A stretch of DNA of 37,833 nt. Source: Curtobacterium luteum. Lineage in GTDB: Bacteria; Actinomycetota; Actinomycetes; Actinomycetales; Microbacteriaceae. Below the pieces are notes generated by a model. That model ran no database searches and had not been told where the DNA came from. It saw only the letters and a program-made list of their open reading frames with translations. Made by a program: the position numbers and the translations under genes. Below are positions 1-8,424 of the stretch, piece after piece. The DNA lies in assembly GCF_001475545.1 (NCBI RefSeq), contig NZ_LDQC01000035.1, positions 1 through 37,833 of the forward strand, written 5' to 3'. Position 1 is the stretch's first letter. Each line of letters begins with the position of its first letter.

Positions 1-31
1 GTACGACGACGACGGAGTCGTTCCACGACAA

Positions 32-75
32 CGGCCGGGAGGCGCGGGGCGGGCTGGCACCGTGCCTCCCGGCCG
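32..75. terminator. GGGAGGC-type inverted repeat
   Basis: A 12-bp arm at 32-43 is exactly complementary to 64-75, with a 20-nt loop. The right half resembles the palindromes at 5658 and 35877, so this is a member of the dispersed family. No U-tract follows. It could terminate a gene lying to the left of the window. I see no supportable gene between position 1 and the end of ctaA at 242. Confidence 0.55.
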
Positions 76-187
76 GTGTGTGGTCGAGACCAGATCGCGG
101 CACGCGCGCGTTTCGACGTCCCACGCGTCGATCACGTGGTGCGTCGTCGGATCGGCGGTGCGTGCGTGGGATCGCGGAACCGGCTCA

Positions 188-229
188 GAGCGACGGAGCG
201 CGCGTCGATCGACGCGCGCTCGGTCGCTC
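188..229. terminator. 42-bp near-perfect palindrome downstream of ctaA
   Basis: The two 21-nt halves meet at CGATCG (centre 208/209) and are complementary except for one position pair. It lies 12 bp past the ctaA stop codon on the minus strand, so it is the likely ctaA terminator. It has no loop and no U-tract, as is common for GC-rich actinobacteria. Confidence 0.6.
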
Positions 230-241
230 CCGCGGTGCGGA

Positions 242-1213
242 TCAGGCGCCGAGCGGCTCGCGCACGGCGTGACGGCCCGCGCTCCTGCGCGTCGAGAGCA
301 CCACGGCGGTGGTCGCGGCGACCAGCAGGCCCGCGAGCACCATGTGCGTCCCGACGAGCCCGACGGGGAGGCCCGTACGCGCCTGGGTGAGCCCGACAGC
401 GATCTGCACGAACTCGACGACGAGGAGTGCCAGTGCCCAGCGGCTCGAGAGCTGCAGGCGCACCGCGCCGACCACGAGCACCAGGGTCAGGGCGAAGAGG
501 ACGTACGCAGGGACCGCGTGGACGTGCTCCATGACGGCCGGGTCGAAGCCCGTGCGGTGGAGTCGTCCGCCGTCGACGGCCTCGTCGGCGCCGGCGTGCG
601 GTCCGCTGCCCGTGGTCAGGATGCCCACGAGGACGGTGACCGCGACGGCCGCGACGGTGCTGCGGACGACGTTCGTGTACCAGGCGGGGACGAGCCGGAC
701 GTCGGTGCGCGGGCCGTTCATCGCCCGGTAGACGAGCGCGGCGGTGACCATCGTGAGCAGGGCCGAGACGACGAAGTGCAGACCGACGACGAAGGGGTTG
801 AGGTTCGTCCGGACGCTGATGCCGCCGATGACCGCCTGTACCGGGATGGCAGCGCCCTGCGCGAACGCGAGCCAGAAGAGCTCGGGGCGGGTGCGCCGCA
901 TCCGCACCACCGCGAGGAACGTTGCGATCGCGACGACGACCAGCACGACGGTGAGCAGGCGGTTGCCGAACTCGATGATGCCGTGCACGCCCATCTCCGG
1001 CGTGGACACGAGGGAGTCGGCGGTGCACTTCGGCCACGTCGGGCAGCCGAGCCCCGACGCCGTCAACCGCACGAGGCCACCGGTGCCGATCAGGACCACC
1101 TCGACCACGAACGACGCCCACGCCAGCCAGATCACGCGGGAGTCGACGGTGCGGGGGAGGGACCACCACCGGGTGCGGACGTCCAGCTCGACGGGGGATC
1201 CGACGCGAGTCAC
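242..1213 (-). CDS. ctaA: Heme A synthase (CtaA/COX15)
   Basis: CtaA oxidises the C8 methyl group of heme O to the formyl group of heme A, the cofactor of aa3-type cytochrome c oxidase, in the cytoplasmic membrane. The 323-residue product shows about eight hydrophobic segments. It has the conserved EFGNRLL and GLHFVVSAL stretches, EHVHA, and GTHMVLAG near the end, consistent with the heme-ligating histidines of the family. A cysteine pair (C57, C63) sits in the first extracytoplasmic loop, as in Bacillus-type CtaA. The start is GTG at 1213, with an AGGAAGG sequence about ten bases upstream. It diverges from the suf operon, an arrangement also seen around Rv1456c-Rv1461 of Mycobacterium tuberculosis. 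Confidence 0.93.
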   Translation of the reverse strand: MTRVGSPVELDVRTRWWSLPRTVDSRVIWLAWASFVVEVVLIGTGGLVRLTASGLGCPTWPKCTADSLVSTPEMGVHGIIEFGNRLLTVVLVVVAIATFLAVVRMRRTRPELFWLAFAQGAAIPVQAVIGGISVRTNLNPFVVGLHFVVSALLTMVTAALVYRAMNGPRTDVRLVPAWYTNVVRSTVAAVAVTVLVGILTTGSGPHAGADEAVDGGRLHRTGFDPAVMEHVHAVPAYVLFALTLVLVVGAVRLQLSSRWALALLVVEFVQIAVGLTQARTGLPVGLVGTHMVLAGLLVAATTAVVLSTRRSAGRHAVREPLGA

Positions 1214-1252
1214 GAGGGTGGTGCCTTCCTGTTGTTCCGTGCACCGAACCTG

Positions 1253-1258
1253 TAGGAT
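1253..1258 (+). promoter_or_regulatory. Candidate -10 for the suf operon (TAGGAT)
   Basis: TAGGAT fits the actinobacterial TANNNT -10 element. Transcription starting near 1265 would give sufB a leader of about 200 nt, unlike most genes here. I see no recognised riboswitch and no clear SufR-type operator in 1214-1464. No better promoter stands out, so this is tentative. Confidence 0.3.
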
Positions 1259-1464
1259 TCGAGGGTTCAGCGGCAGTCAAGTCTAGGCAGGCGCCGGCTC
1301 CGAATGGGCCGTGATCGTCACTACGGCCCGCGACCGCGTGGAACCATTGACGTTGCGAGGTAGCAGCACCCTGGTCGCCCGTGTCGGTGGCCCGGGGTGG
1401 AATGGCGTCCAGCCGTGCCGGGTTGGTCCTGGTGACGCTGCCGCGAGAAGGAAACGAGGAGACC

Positions 1465-2883
1465 ATGTCCGACGTGCTCATCGACCGTCCCGAGCTCGAA
1501 GGGCTCGGCCAATACGAGTTCGGCTGGTCCGACTCCGACTCCGCCGGTGCCTCAGCGCGCCGTGGTCTCTCGGAAGAGGTCGTGGCCGACATCTCGGCGC
1601 GCAAGTCCGAGCCGGAGTGGATGACGAAGAACCGGCTCAAGGCGCTCACGCTGTTCGACCGGAAGCCGATGCCCTCGTGGGGTGCCGACCTGTCGGACAT
1701 CGACTTCGACAACATCAAGTACTTCGTGAAGTCCACGGAGAAGCAGGCCCAGACCTGGGAAGAGCTGCCCGAGGACATCCGCAACACCTACGAGCGCCTG
1801 GGCATCCCCGAGGCCGAGCGTCAGCGCCTCGTCGCCGGCGTCGCCGCACAGTACGAGTCCGAGGTCGTCTACCACCAGATCCGCGAGGACCTGGAGCAGC
1901 AGGGCGTCATCTTCATGGACACCGACACGGCGCTCCGCGAGCACCCGGAGTTCTTCGAGGAGTACTTCGGCACCGTGATCCCCGCCGGCGACAACAAGTT
2001 CGCCGCGCTGAACACGGCCGTGTGGTCCGGCGGGTCCTTCGTCTACGTGCCGAAGGGCGTCCACGTCGAGATCCCGCTGCAGGCCTACTTCCGGATCAAC
2101 ACCGAGAACATGGGCCAGTTCGAGCGGACGCTGATCATCGCGGACGAGGACTCCTACGTCCACTACATCGAGGGCTGCACGGCGCCGATCTACAAGTCGG
2201 ACTCGCTGCACTCCGCGGTCGTCGAGATCATCGTCAAGAAGAACGCCCGCGTGCGGTACACGACGATCCAGAACTGGTCGAGCAACGTCTACAACCTCGT
2301 CACGAAGCGTGCGATCGCGCACGAGGGCGCGACGATGGAGTGGATCGACGGCAACATCGGGTCGAAGGTCACGATGAAGTACCCGTCGATCTACCTCGCC
2401 GGTGAGCACGCCAAGGGTGAGACCCTGTCGGTCGCCTTCGCGGGCCCGGGCCAGCACCAGGACGCCGGCGCGAAGATGATCCACATGGCGCCGTACACGA
2501 CGTCGTCGATCGTCTCGAAGTCGATCGCCCGTGGCGGCGGTCGTGCCGGGTACCGCGGTGAGGTCCGGGTCGACCCGAACGCGCACCACGCGGCCAACAC
2601 GGTCCGGTGTGACGCGCTCCTCGTCGACACGGTGAGCCGCTCGGACACCTATCCGGCGATCGACATCCGCGTCGACGACGTCCAGCTCGGCCACGAGGCC
2701 ACCGTCTCGCGCGTGAGCGAGGAGCAGTTGTTCTACCTCATGTCCCGCGGTCTGCCCGAGGACGAGGCGATGGCGATGATCGTCCGCGGCTTCATCGAGC
2801 CGATCGCCCGCGAGCTCCCGATGGAGTACGCGCTCGAACTCAACAAGCTCATCGAGATGAGCATGGAAGGATCCGTCGGCTAG
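1465..2883 (+). CDS. sufB: Fe-S cluster assembly scaffold SufB
   Basis: SufB is the scaffold subunit of the SufBC2D complex, on which nascent iron-sulfur clusters are built in the cytoplasm. The 472-residue product has the usual SufB length. It carries the beta-helix core and the RCDALLVD segment, whose cysteine (C382) corresponds to the essential Cys405 of E. coli SufB. The open frame extends upstream to 1381, but ATG 1465 is preferred: it has a GAAACGAGGAG ribosome-binding region and gives the N-terminus [10 protein letters not shown] typical of actinobacterial SufB. Its stop codon abuts the sufD start with no gap. It is the first gene of a sufB-sufD-Rieske-sufC-sufT operon. Confidence 0.95.
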   Translation: MSDVLIDRPELEGLGQYEFGWSDSDSAGASARRGLSEEVVADISARKSEPEWMTKNRLKALTLFDRKPMPSWGADLSDIDFDNIKYFVKSTEKQAQTWEELPEDIRNTYERLGIPEAERQRLVAGVAAQYESEVVYHQIREDLEQQGVIFMDTDTALREHPEFFEEYFGTVIPAGDNKFAALNTAVWSGGSFVYVPKGVHVEIPLQAYFRINTENMGQFERTLIIADEDSYVHYIEGCTAPIYKSDSLHSAVVEIIVKKNARVRYTTIQNWSSNVYNLVTKRAIAHEGATMEWIDGNIGSKVTMKYPSIYLAGEHAKGETLSVAFAGPGQHQDAGAKMIHMAPYTTSSIVSKSIARGGGRAGYRGEVRVDPNAHHAANTVRCDALLVDTVSRSDTYPAIDIRVDDVQLGHEATVSRVSEEQLFYLMSRGLPEDEAMAMIVRGFIEPIARELPMEYALELNKLIEMSMEGSVG

Positions 2884-4155
2884 ATGTCCAGCACCACCGA
2901 ACAGCCCAGCGCCGCCAACACCAGCGGCACCGAGCAGCACGGCGCTCGTGCACACTCCGACGGCGGGTGGGACGCGGCCGACAAGAAAGTCCCCGTCCAG
3001 ACCCGCTCGGAGCGCTTCCAGTCGGCAGACCTCGATGCGTTCCCGAAGGTGACTGGTCGCGAGGTGAACTGGAAGTTCGCCCCGCTCGCCAAGCTCCAGC
3101 CGCTCCTCGACGGTGGGCTCGACGGCGCGCCGTACCCGTACCTCGCGCGCCAGTCCGACGGCGCTGACGTCGAGTGGGGTCGCAGCGACGACCCGCGCGT
3201 CGGCTCGGCCGGGCTCCCCGAGGACCGCGCGTCCGCCGCCGCCTGGTCGGCGCGTGACGCGGTGCTCGCCGTCACGATCAAGGCGACCGAGCAGCACGAG
3301 TTCATCACCATCACGCGCTCCGACTTCGGGTCGCAGCCCCGTGCCGCGCACACCGTGATCACCGCGGAGCCGAACGCGCAGGGCATCGTCGTGATCGACA
3401 ACCGCGGCTCGGCGCTCCTGAGCGAGAACGTCGAGATCGTCGTCCGGGACAACGCCCGGCTCACGGTGGTCAGCCTGCAGGACTGGGACGACGACGCCGT
3501 GCACGTGTCGACGCACTTCGCCGAGGTCGGTCGCGACGCCTTCCTCAAGCACGTGGTCGTCTCACTCGGTGGTGACGTCATCCGGGTGAACCCGTCGACG
3601 CACCTCGGGGCGCAGGGCGCGGACACCGAGATGTACGGCGTGTACTTCGCCGACGCGGGCCAGTACATCGAGCAGCAGGTCTACGTGAACCACGACGCGC
3701 CGAACACGCGCGGTCGTGTCAACTACAAGGGCGCGCTGCAGGGCGAGGGCGCGCACACGGTCTGGATCGGCGACGTGCTGATCAGCCGCCCGGCCGACGG
3801 CACCGACTCGTACGAGCAGAACCGCAATCTCGTCCTCACCGACGGCACCCGTGCGGACAGCATCCCGAACCTCGAGATCGAGACCGGCAACATCGAGGGT
3901 GCCGGTCACGCCAGCGCCACCGGTCGGTTCGACGACGAGCAGCTGTTCTACCTCCAGGCCCGCGGCATCCCCGAGGAAGAGGCTCGACGACTCGTCGTGC
4001 TCGGCTTCCTCGTCGAGGTCATCCAGAAGATCGGTGCGCCTGAACTCGAGGAGCGCCTCATCGCCGCGGTCGAGGAGGAACTGGCGGCCGGCCGATCGGT
4101 CATCGCCGAGGCCGACCCGCAGACCGACCCCGAGGCCGTGCAGGCGGACGCCTGA
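2884..4155 (+). CDS. sufD: Fe-S cluster assembly protein SufD
   Basis: SufD pairs with SufB and the SufC ATPase in the cytoplasmic scaffold complex and is needed for iron acquisition during cluster assembly. The 423-residue product has the SufB/SufD beta-helix fold signatures. Near the C-terminus is the GRFDDEQLFYLQARGIPEEE stretch, which matches the equivalent [17 protein letters not shown] region of SufB. The ATG follows the sufB stop directly, and its own TGA overlaps the next ATG by one base, so translation is coupled. The N-terminal 30 residues and the acidic C-terminal tail look low in complexity and are probably disordered. Confidence 0.94.
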   Translation: MSSTTEQPSAANTSGTEQHGARAHSDGGWDAADKKVPVQTRSERFQSADLDAFPKVTGREVNWKFAPLAKLQPLLDGGLDGAPYPYLARQSDGADVEWGRSDDPRVGSAGLPEDRASAAAWSARDAVLAVTIKATEQHEFITITRSDFGSQPRAAHTVITAEPNAQGIVVIDNRGSALLSENVEIVVRDNARLTVVSLQDWDDDAVHVSTHFAEVGRDAFLKHVVVSLGGDVIRVNPSTHLGAQGADTEMYGVYFADAGQYIEQQVYVNHDAPNTRGRVNYKGALQGEGAHTVWIGDVLISRPADGTDSYEQNRNLVLTDGTRADSIPNLEIETGNIEGAGHASATGRFDDEQLFYLQARGIPEEEARRLVVLGFLVEVIQKIGAPELEERLIAAVEEELAAGRSVIAEADPQTDPEAVQADA

Positions 4156-4481
4156 TGGCCGAGAAGGTCTGCGCCGAGGGCGACATCGCGGTCGACAGCC
4201 CGATGCGGGTCGTGGTCGACGGCACCGCGGTGGCGATCGTGAAGGACTCCGCCGGCGTCGTGCACGCGATCGGGGACACCTGCACCCACGGCGACATCTC
4301 CCTGGCCGAGGGCTTCGTCGAGGGGGACGCACTCGAGTGCTGGGCCCACGGGTCGAAGTTCTCCCTGACGACCGGCAAACCGCAGAACTTCCCGGCGTAC
4401 GAGCCGGTGCCGGTCTTCCGGGTCGAGGTCCGTGACGGCGACGTCTACGTCGACGTCCACGACACCGTCCCGGTCGACTGA
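4155..4481 (+). CDS. Rieske-type [2Fe-2S] ferredoxin of the SUF operon
   Basis: This 108-residue protein has a complete Rieske motif: C43-T-H45 and C62-W-A-H65, separated by 16 residues, so a [2Fe-2S] cluster held by two cysteines and two histidines is expected. Related proteins are often annotated as the ferredoxin subunit of non-heme iron oxygenases, but no oxygenase is encoded nearby. Its place between sufD and sufC suggests that it supplies electrons for cluster assembly or acts as a cluster carrier; that role is inference. Its start overlaps the sufD stop by one base. A 59-bp gap with a GAAGGAA site separates it from sufC. Confidence 0.9.
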   Translation: MAEKVCAEGDIAVDSPMRVVVDGTAVAIVKDSAGVVHAIGDTCTHGDISLAEGFVEGDALECWAHGSKFSLTTGKPQNFPAYEPVPVFRVEVRDGDVYVDVHDTVPVD

Positions 4482-4540
4482 CCGACCCCCATTCTCTTCC
4501 GCGGCTGACGCCGCACACCAGCTGCAACCGAAGGAACGCA

Positions 4541-5314
4541 ATGTCCACTCTCGAAATCCGCGACCTCCAGGTCTCGATCGACACCGATCAGGGCACGAAG
4601 GAGATCCTCAAGGGCGTCGACCTCACCATCAACGAGGGTGAGATCCACGCGATCATGGGTCCGAACGGCTCCGGCAAGTCGACCCTCGCGTACACGATCG
4701 CCGGGCACCCGCGCTACAACGTCGTCGGTGGGTCGATCACGCTGGACGGCGAGGACGTCCTGTCGATGAGCGTCGACGAGCGCGCCCGTGCCGGTATGTT
4801 CCTCGCCATGCAGTACCCGGTCGAGATCCCGGGCGTCACGGTGTCGAACTTCCTCCGCACCGCGAAGACCGCCATCGACGGTGAGGCGCCCGCACTCCGC
4901 GGCTGGGTGAAGGACCTCCGCCAGTCGATGGCCGACCTCAAGATGGACTCTGCGTTCGCCGAGCGCAACGTCAACGAGGGTTTCTCCGGCGGCGAGAAGA
5001 AGCGCCACGAGATCATGCAGCTCGAGCTCCTCAAGCCGAAGTTCGCGGTCCTCGACGAGACCGACTCCGGCCTCGACGTCGACGCGCTGAAGATCGTCTC
5101 CGAAGGCGTCAACCGTGCCAAGGCGGCCACCGGCCTCGGCGTGCTGCTCATCACGCACTACACGCGCATCCTCCGCTACATCAAGCCGGACTTCGTGCAC
5201 GTGTTCGTCGCGGGCAAGGTGGCGGAGCAGGGCGGCCCCGAGCTCGCCGAGCGTCTCGAGAACGAGGGGTACGACCGCTACGTGCAGGCCGCTGCCGTCG
5301 AGGCGCAGTCCTGA
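4541..5314 (+). CDS. sufC: Fe-S assembly ATPase SufC
   Basis: SufC is the ABC-type ATPase that drives conformational change of SufBD during iron-sulfur cluster assembly. The 257-residue product shows Walker A GPNGSGKST (40-48), an ABC signature FSGGEKKR (148-155) and a Walker B/D-loop segment VLDETDSGLD (170-179). The signature and the ETDSGLD form are characteristic of SufC rather than of transporter ATPases. ATG 4541 follows GAAGGAACGCA. The stop overlaps the ATG of sufT by one base. Confidence 0.96.
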   Translation: MSTLEIRDLQVSIDTDQGTKEILKGVDLTINEGEIHAIMGPNGSGKSTLAYTIAGHPRYNVVGGSITLDGEDVLSMSVDERARAGMFLAMQYPVEIPGVTVSNFLRTAKTAIDGEAPALRGWVKDLRQSMADLKMDSAFAERNVNEGFSGGEKKRHEIMQLELLKPKFAVLDETDSGLDVDALKIVSEGVNRAKAATGLGVLLITHYTRILRYIKPDFVHVFVAGKVAEQGGPELAERLENEGYDRYVQAAAVEAQS

Positions 5315-5643
5315 TGATCACCGCGCTCTCCCCGGAGAAGTTCGATGAGGTCGTCGAGGGCCTCAAGGAGGTCCAGGACCCGGAGCTCGGCGTGAACATC
5401 GTCGACCTCGGCCTGATCTACGACCTCGCGATGGACGACGAGGCGAACGCGCTCGTCATCAGCATGACGCTGACGAGTGCGGGCTGCCCGCTGACCGACG
5501 TCATCGAGGGCGACACGGCGAACGCGCTCGACGGCATCGTCGATGCCTTCCGGATCAACTGGGTCTGGATGCCGCCGTGGGGTCCGGAGCGGATCACGGA
5601 CGACGGGCGCGAGATGATGCGCGCACTCGGCTTCTCGATCTAG
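5314..5643 (+). CDS. sufT: SufT, MIP18/DUF59-family Fe-S maturation factor
   Basis: SufT-type proteins help deliver iron-sulfur clusters to client enzymes. The 109-residue product carries the DUF59 hallmarks: DPELGVNIVDLGLIYDL near residues 28-44, and TSAGCPLTD with the conserved cysteine. It closes the operon and is translationally coupled to sufC through a one-base stop/start overlap. In many actinobacteria sufS (cysteine desulfurase) and sufU lie between sufC and sufT; here they are absent, so sulfur must come from a desulfurase encoded elsewhere. Confidence 0.9.
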   Translation: MITALSPEKFDEVVEGLKEVQDPELGVNIVDLGLIYDLAMDDEANALVISMTLTSAGCPLTDVIEGDTANALDGIVDAFRINWVWMPPWGPERITDDGREMMRALGFSI

Positions 5644-5657
5644 TCGCGACCACCCAT

Positions 5658-5701
5658 CGAACGGGAGGCGCGGTGCCAGCTGGCACCGCGCCTCCCGTTC
5701 G
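5658..5701. repeat. 44-bp perfect loopless palindrome, copy 1
   Basis: The sequence is exactly self-complementary around CCAGCTGG (centre 5679/5680). Its central 38 bp also form the core of the palindrome at 35877-35922. It begins 14 bp after the sufT stop and probably acts as the suf operon terminator. Confidence 0.85.
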
Positions 5702-5959
5702 TCGTGCGGTCGCGGCCTCCCGTCCGTCGTGCGGTCGCGTCGAGAGCACCGGACATGCCCGGCTTCGTTCGCCGTGGTCGCAGGACCTGTCGGCCGCGGC
5801 GCCGCCGGACGACACTTCTTGCGCCCGGCCCGTGCAGCGCACGGCATGTTCTGCGACCAACCCGCCTGCAACGCGTCGTCCGCCGCGCACCCGAGGGCCC
5901 GCCCCACGAGGTTCCACGACGCGCCGTGTGTCCTCCGCCGAGGTTCCGCCCGCTGACGA
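5702..5959. other. Non-coding stretch between sufT and bioY
   Basis: About 260 bases separate the sufT palindrome from the bioY terminator. Open frames cross it, but none has a credible start, ribosome-binding site or recognisable protein. It is rich in short complementary GC blocks. I see no defined element. Confidence 0.5.
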
Positions 5960-6005
5960 CGAGAGCGGCCGAGGTCCCAGCATCCTGGAACCTCGGCCGC
6001 TCTCG
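5960..6005. terminator. Hairpin terminator downstream of bioY
   Basis: Arms at 5960-5980 and 5985-6005 pair over 19 of 21 positions with a CATC loop; the only mismatches are two adjacent pairs near the loop. It lies 20 bp past the bioY stop on the minus strand. Confidence 0.8.
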
Positions 6006-6025
6006 GAGAACGACGTGCGCCGCGA

Positions 6026-6625
6026 TCAGCGCCGGGCGAGCGCCTTCCACGCCAGGGGCAGGACGCCCGCCGCGATGAGGGCCTTCGCCACGCCGCCGAC
6101 CACGAACGGGTAGAGGCCCGCCGCGAGCACCGACTGCAGGTCGTTCGGCGCGCCGAGGTGGCCGAGCGCCGCTGCGAGCCACGGCAGGCCGGTCACGAAC
6201 GGGATCGCGCTCGCGAGGAGCATCGCCACGGTGGCGCGACCGACGTGGCGGTCCCAGTTGCGCCGCGCGAACCAGCCGACGAGCCCTGCGGCCGGGATGA
6301 ACCCGATCACGTAGCCGAAGCTCGGTGAGGCCAGTGCGGACAGGCCACCGGAGAACCCGGCGAAGAACGGTGCACCGGCGAGACCTGCGACCGCGTAGAC
6401 GAGCAGCGAGAGCATGCCGCGACGAGCGCCGAGTGTGGCGCCGACGAGGACGACGGCCAGGGTCTGCCCGGTGATCGGTACGGGCCACATCGGCACCTCG
6501 ACCTGCGCCATGGCGGCGGTGAAGAGCGCGCCGCCCGCGACGAGGGCGGCATCGGTGGCCAGGCCGTGGGTGCGCAGACGGTCGGCGAGCACTGCGCGGC
6601 GAGCGAACCCGGTGGCGTTCGTCAT
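6026..6625 (-). CDS. bioY: Biotin transporter substrate-binding subunit BioY
   Basis: BioY is the membrane S-component that captures biotin in energy-coupling-factor transport. The 199-residue product has about six hydrophobic segments and the family motifs VPITGQTLAVVLVGATLG near the N-terminus and PSFGYVIGF in the middle. The frame runs upstream to 6724, but ATG 6625 is chosen because AGGAG lies five bases before it and the shorter product matches family length. No bioM or bioN partner is adjacent; the next gene is an ABC-F protein, not an ECF ATPase. It may use a shared ECF module or work alone. No BioR or BirA site is recognised in the 116-bp gap upstream. Confidence 0.92.
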   Translation of the reverse strand: MTNATGFARRAVLADRLRTHGLATDAALVAGGALFTAAMAQVEVPMWPVPITGQTLAVVLVGATLGARRGMLSLLVYAVAGLAGAPFFAGFSGGLSALASPSFGYVIGFIPAAGLVGWFARRNWDRHVGRATVAMLLASAIPFVTGLPWLAAALGHLGAPNDLQSVLAAGLYPFVVGGVAKALIAAGVLPLAWKALARR

Positions 6626-6741
6626 GGATTCTCCTAGAATGGACTGCTGGTCCCGTTCTGGAACCATCGGTCCCGTCAGCGTAGCGGTGCACCTCCCGCA
6701 CACGTCGTTGTGCAAAACCACCAACTGATTGGACGTCCACT

Positions 6742-8340
6742 GTGCTTGCCGTGCACGATCTCGAGATCCGCGTCGGGGCCCGCCTCCTCATGGAGAACGT
6801 CTCCTTCCGTGTCGAGAAGGGCGACAAGATCGGTCTCGTCGGGCGCAACGGCGCCGGCAAGACCACGATGACGAAGGCGCTGGCGGGGGAGACGCAGCCC
6901 ACCGCGGGCAAGATCGAGCGCGGTGGCGAGATCGGCTACCTGCCGCAGGACCCTCGCTCCGGCAACCCGGAGGACACGGCCCGCAAGCGCATCCTCGACG
7001 CCCGCGGTCTCGGTGAGCTCGTCGAGGGAATCCGACTCGCGACGCTCGACATGGCGAGCGACGACCCCGCCGTCGCCGAGAAGGCCATGCGCCGGTACAG
7101 CCGTCTCGACGACCAGTTCAACGCGCTCGGCGGGTACGCGGCCGAGGCCGAGGCTGCCTCGATCGCGTCGAACCTCAAGCTGCCGGACCGCATCCTCGAC
7201 CAGCCGCTCAAGACGCTCTCGGGCGGTCAGCGGCGGCGCATCGAGCTCGCGCGGATCCTGTTCTCGGACGCCGAGACGATGATCCTCGACGAGCCGACGA
7301 ACCACCTCGACGCCGACTCGATCGTCTGGCTGCGCGAACACCTGAAGACGTACCCGGGCGGCGTCATCGTCATCTCGCACGACGTCGAGCTCGTGGACGA
7401 GGTCGTCAACCGCGTGTTCTACCTCGACGCCAACCGGCAGTGCATCGATGTCTACAACATGGGGTGGAAGCTCTACCAGCGGCAGCGCGCAGCCGACGAG
7501 GAGCGCCGCCGCAAGGAGCGCGCGAACGCCGAGAAGAAGGCCGCGACGCTGAAGGACCAGGCCGCCCGCTTCGGTGCGAAGGCCACGAAGGCCGCCGCAG
7601 CGCACCAGATGGTCGCCCGTGCCGAGAAGCTCCTCGCCGGGCTCGAGGACGAGCGCGCCGTCGACCGCGTCGCCAAGCTGCGGTTCCCGACGCCGACACC
7701 GTGCGGCCGGACGCCGCTCATGGCCGAGGGGCTGTCGAAGTCCTACGGATCCCTGGAGATCTTCGCGGGCGTCGACCTGGCGATCGACCGCGGTTCGCGA
7801 GTCGTCATCCTCGGGTTCAACGGCGCCGGCAAGACGACACTGCTCCGGATCCTCGCGGGAGCCGACGAGCCGGACACGGGCGAGATCCTGCCGGGCCACG
7901 GCCTCCGCATCGGGTACTACGCGCAGGAGCACGAGAACATCGACGTCAACCGCACCGTGATCGAGAACATGGTGTCGGCGTCGAACGACCTCAACGAGAC
8001 CGAGGCCCGCCGCGTGCTCGGCTCGTTCCTCTTCACCGGGGACGACGGCTACAAGAAGGCCGGGGTGCTCTCCGGCGGTGAGAAGACCCGTCTGTCACTG
8101 GCGATGATCGTCGTGTCGGGAGCGAACGTGCTGCTGCTCGACGAGCCGACGAACAACCTCGACCCGGCGTCCCGCGAGGAGATCCTCGGTGCCCTCGCCG
8201 GCTACGAGGGCGCGGTCGTGCTCGTCTCGCACGACGCGGGCGCGGTCGAGGCCCTCAACCCGGAGCGCGTCCTCCTGCTGCCGGACGGCACCGAGGACCA
8301 CTGGAACAAGGAGTACGCGGAGCTCATCGAGCTCGCCTGA
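6742..8340 (+). CDS. ABC-F family ATPase, ribosome-associated
   Basis: This 532-residue protein has two tandem ABC domains and no membrane segment, the layout of ABC-F translation factors and antibiotic-protection proteins. Domain 1 has Walker A GRNGAGKTT (34-42), signature LSGGQRRR and ILDEPTNHLD. Domain 2 has GFNGAGKTT, LSGGEKTR and LLDEPTNNLD. A charged linker rich in Lys, Arg and Ala joins them. The start is GTG 6742, giving MLAVHDLEIRVGARLL, as in actinobacterial relatives. An ABC-F gene (Rv1473) also follows the suf genes in M. tuberculosis. Whether it protects against a drug or serves general translation cannot be told from sequence. Confidence 0.9.
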   Translation: MLAVHDLEIRVGARLLMENVSFRVEKGDKIGLVGRNGAGKTTMTKALAGETQPTAGKIERGGEIGYLPQDPRSGNPEDTARKRILDARGLGELVEGIRLATLDMASDDPAVAEKAMRRYSRLDDQFNALGGYAAEAEAASIASNLKLPDRILDQPLKTLSGGQRRRIELARILFSDAETMILDEPTNHLDADSIVWLREHLKTYPGGVIVISHDVELVDEVVNRVFYLDANRQCIDVYNMGWKLYQRQRAADEERRRKERANAEKKAATLKDQAARFGAKATKAAAAHQMVARAEKLLAGLEDERAVDRVAKLRFPTPTPCGRTPLMAEGLSKSYGSLEIFAGVDLAIDRGSRVVILGFNGAGKTTLLRILAGADEPDTGEILPGHGLRIGYYAQEHENIDVNRTVIENMVSASNDLNETEARRVLGSFLFTGDDGYKKAGVLSGGEKTRLSLAMIVVSGANVLLLDEPTNNLDPASREEILGALAGYEGAVVLVSHDAGAVEALNPERVLLLPDGTEDHWNKEYAELIELA

Positions 8341-8367
8341 GCCGCGTGCGCGCGCTGTGCGCGTGGA

Positions 8368-8411
8368 CGGACGGGAGGCCCGTGGCGACACCGCCACGGG
8401 CCTCCCGTCCG
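8368..8411. terminator. Bidirectional terminator between ABC-F and SURF1 genes
   Basis: Twenty-base arms (8368-8387 and 8392-8411) pair perfectly around a four-base loop. The outer arm carries the GGACGGGAGGC motif of the dispersed palindrome family. It sits between two convergent genes and can serve both. Confidence 0.85.
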
Positions 8412-8424
8412 GAACCGGTCGCGT

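Noticed and set aside
1-241. A possible gene at the left edge
   Set aside because: Several frames are open, but none has a motif, a ribosome site or a convincing start; the region is dominated by two inverted repeats.
1552-3552. A 666-codon minus-strand frame opposite sufB and sufD
   Set aside because: It mirrors two conserved genes and reads as Arg/Val/Asp/Leu-rich low-complexity sequence with no motif.
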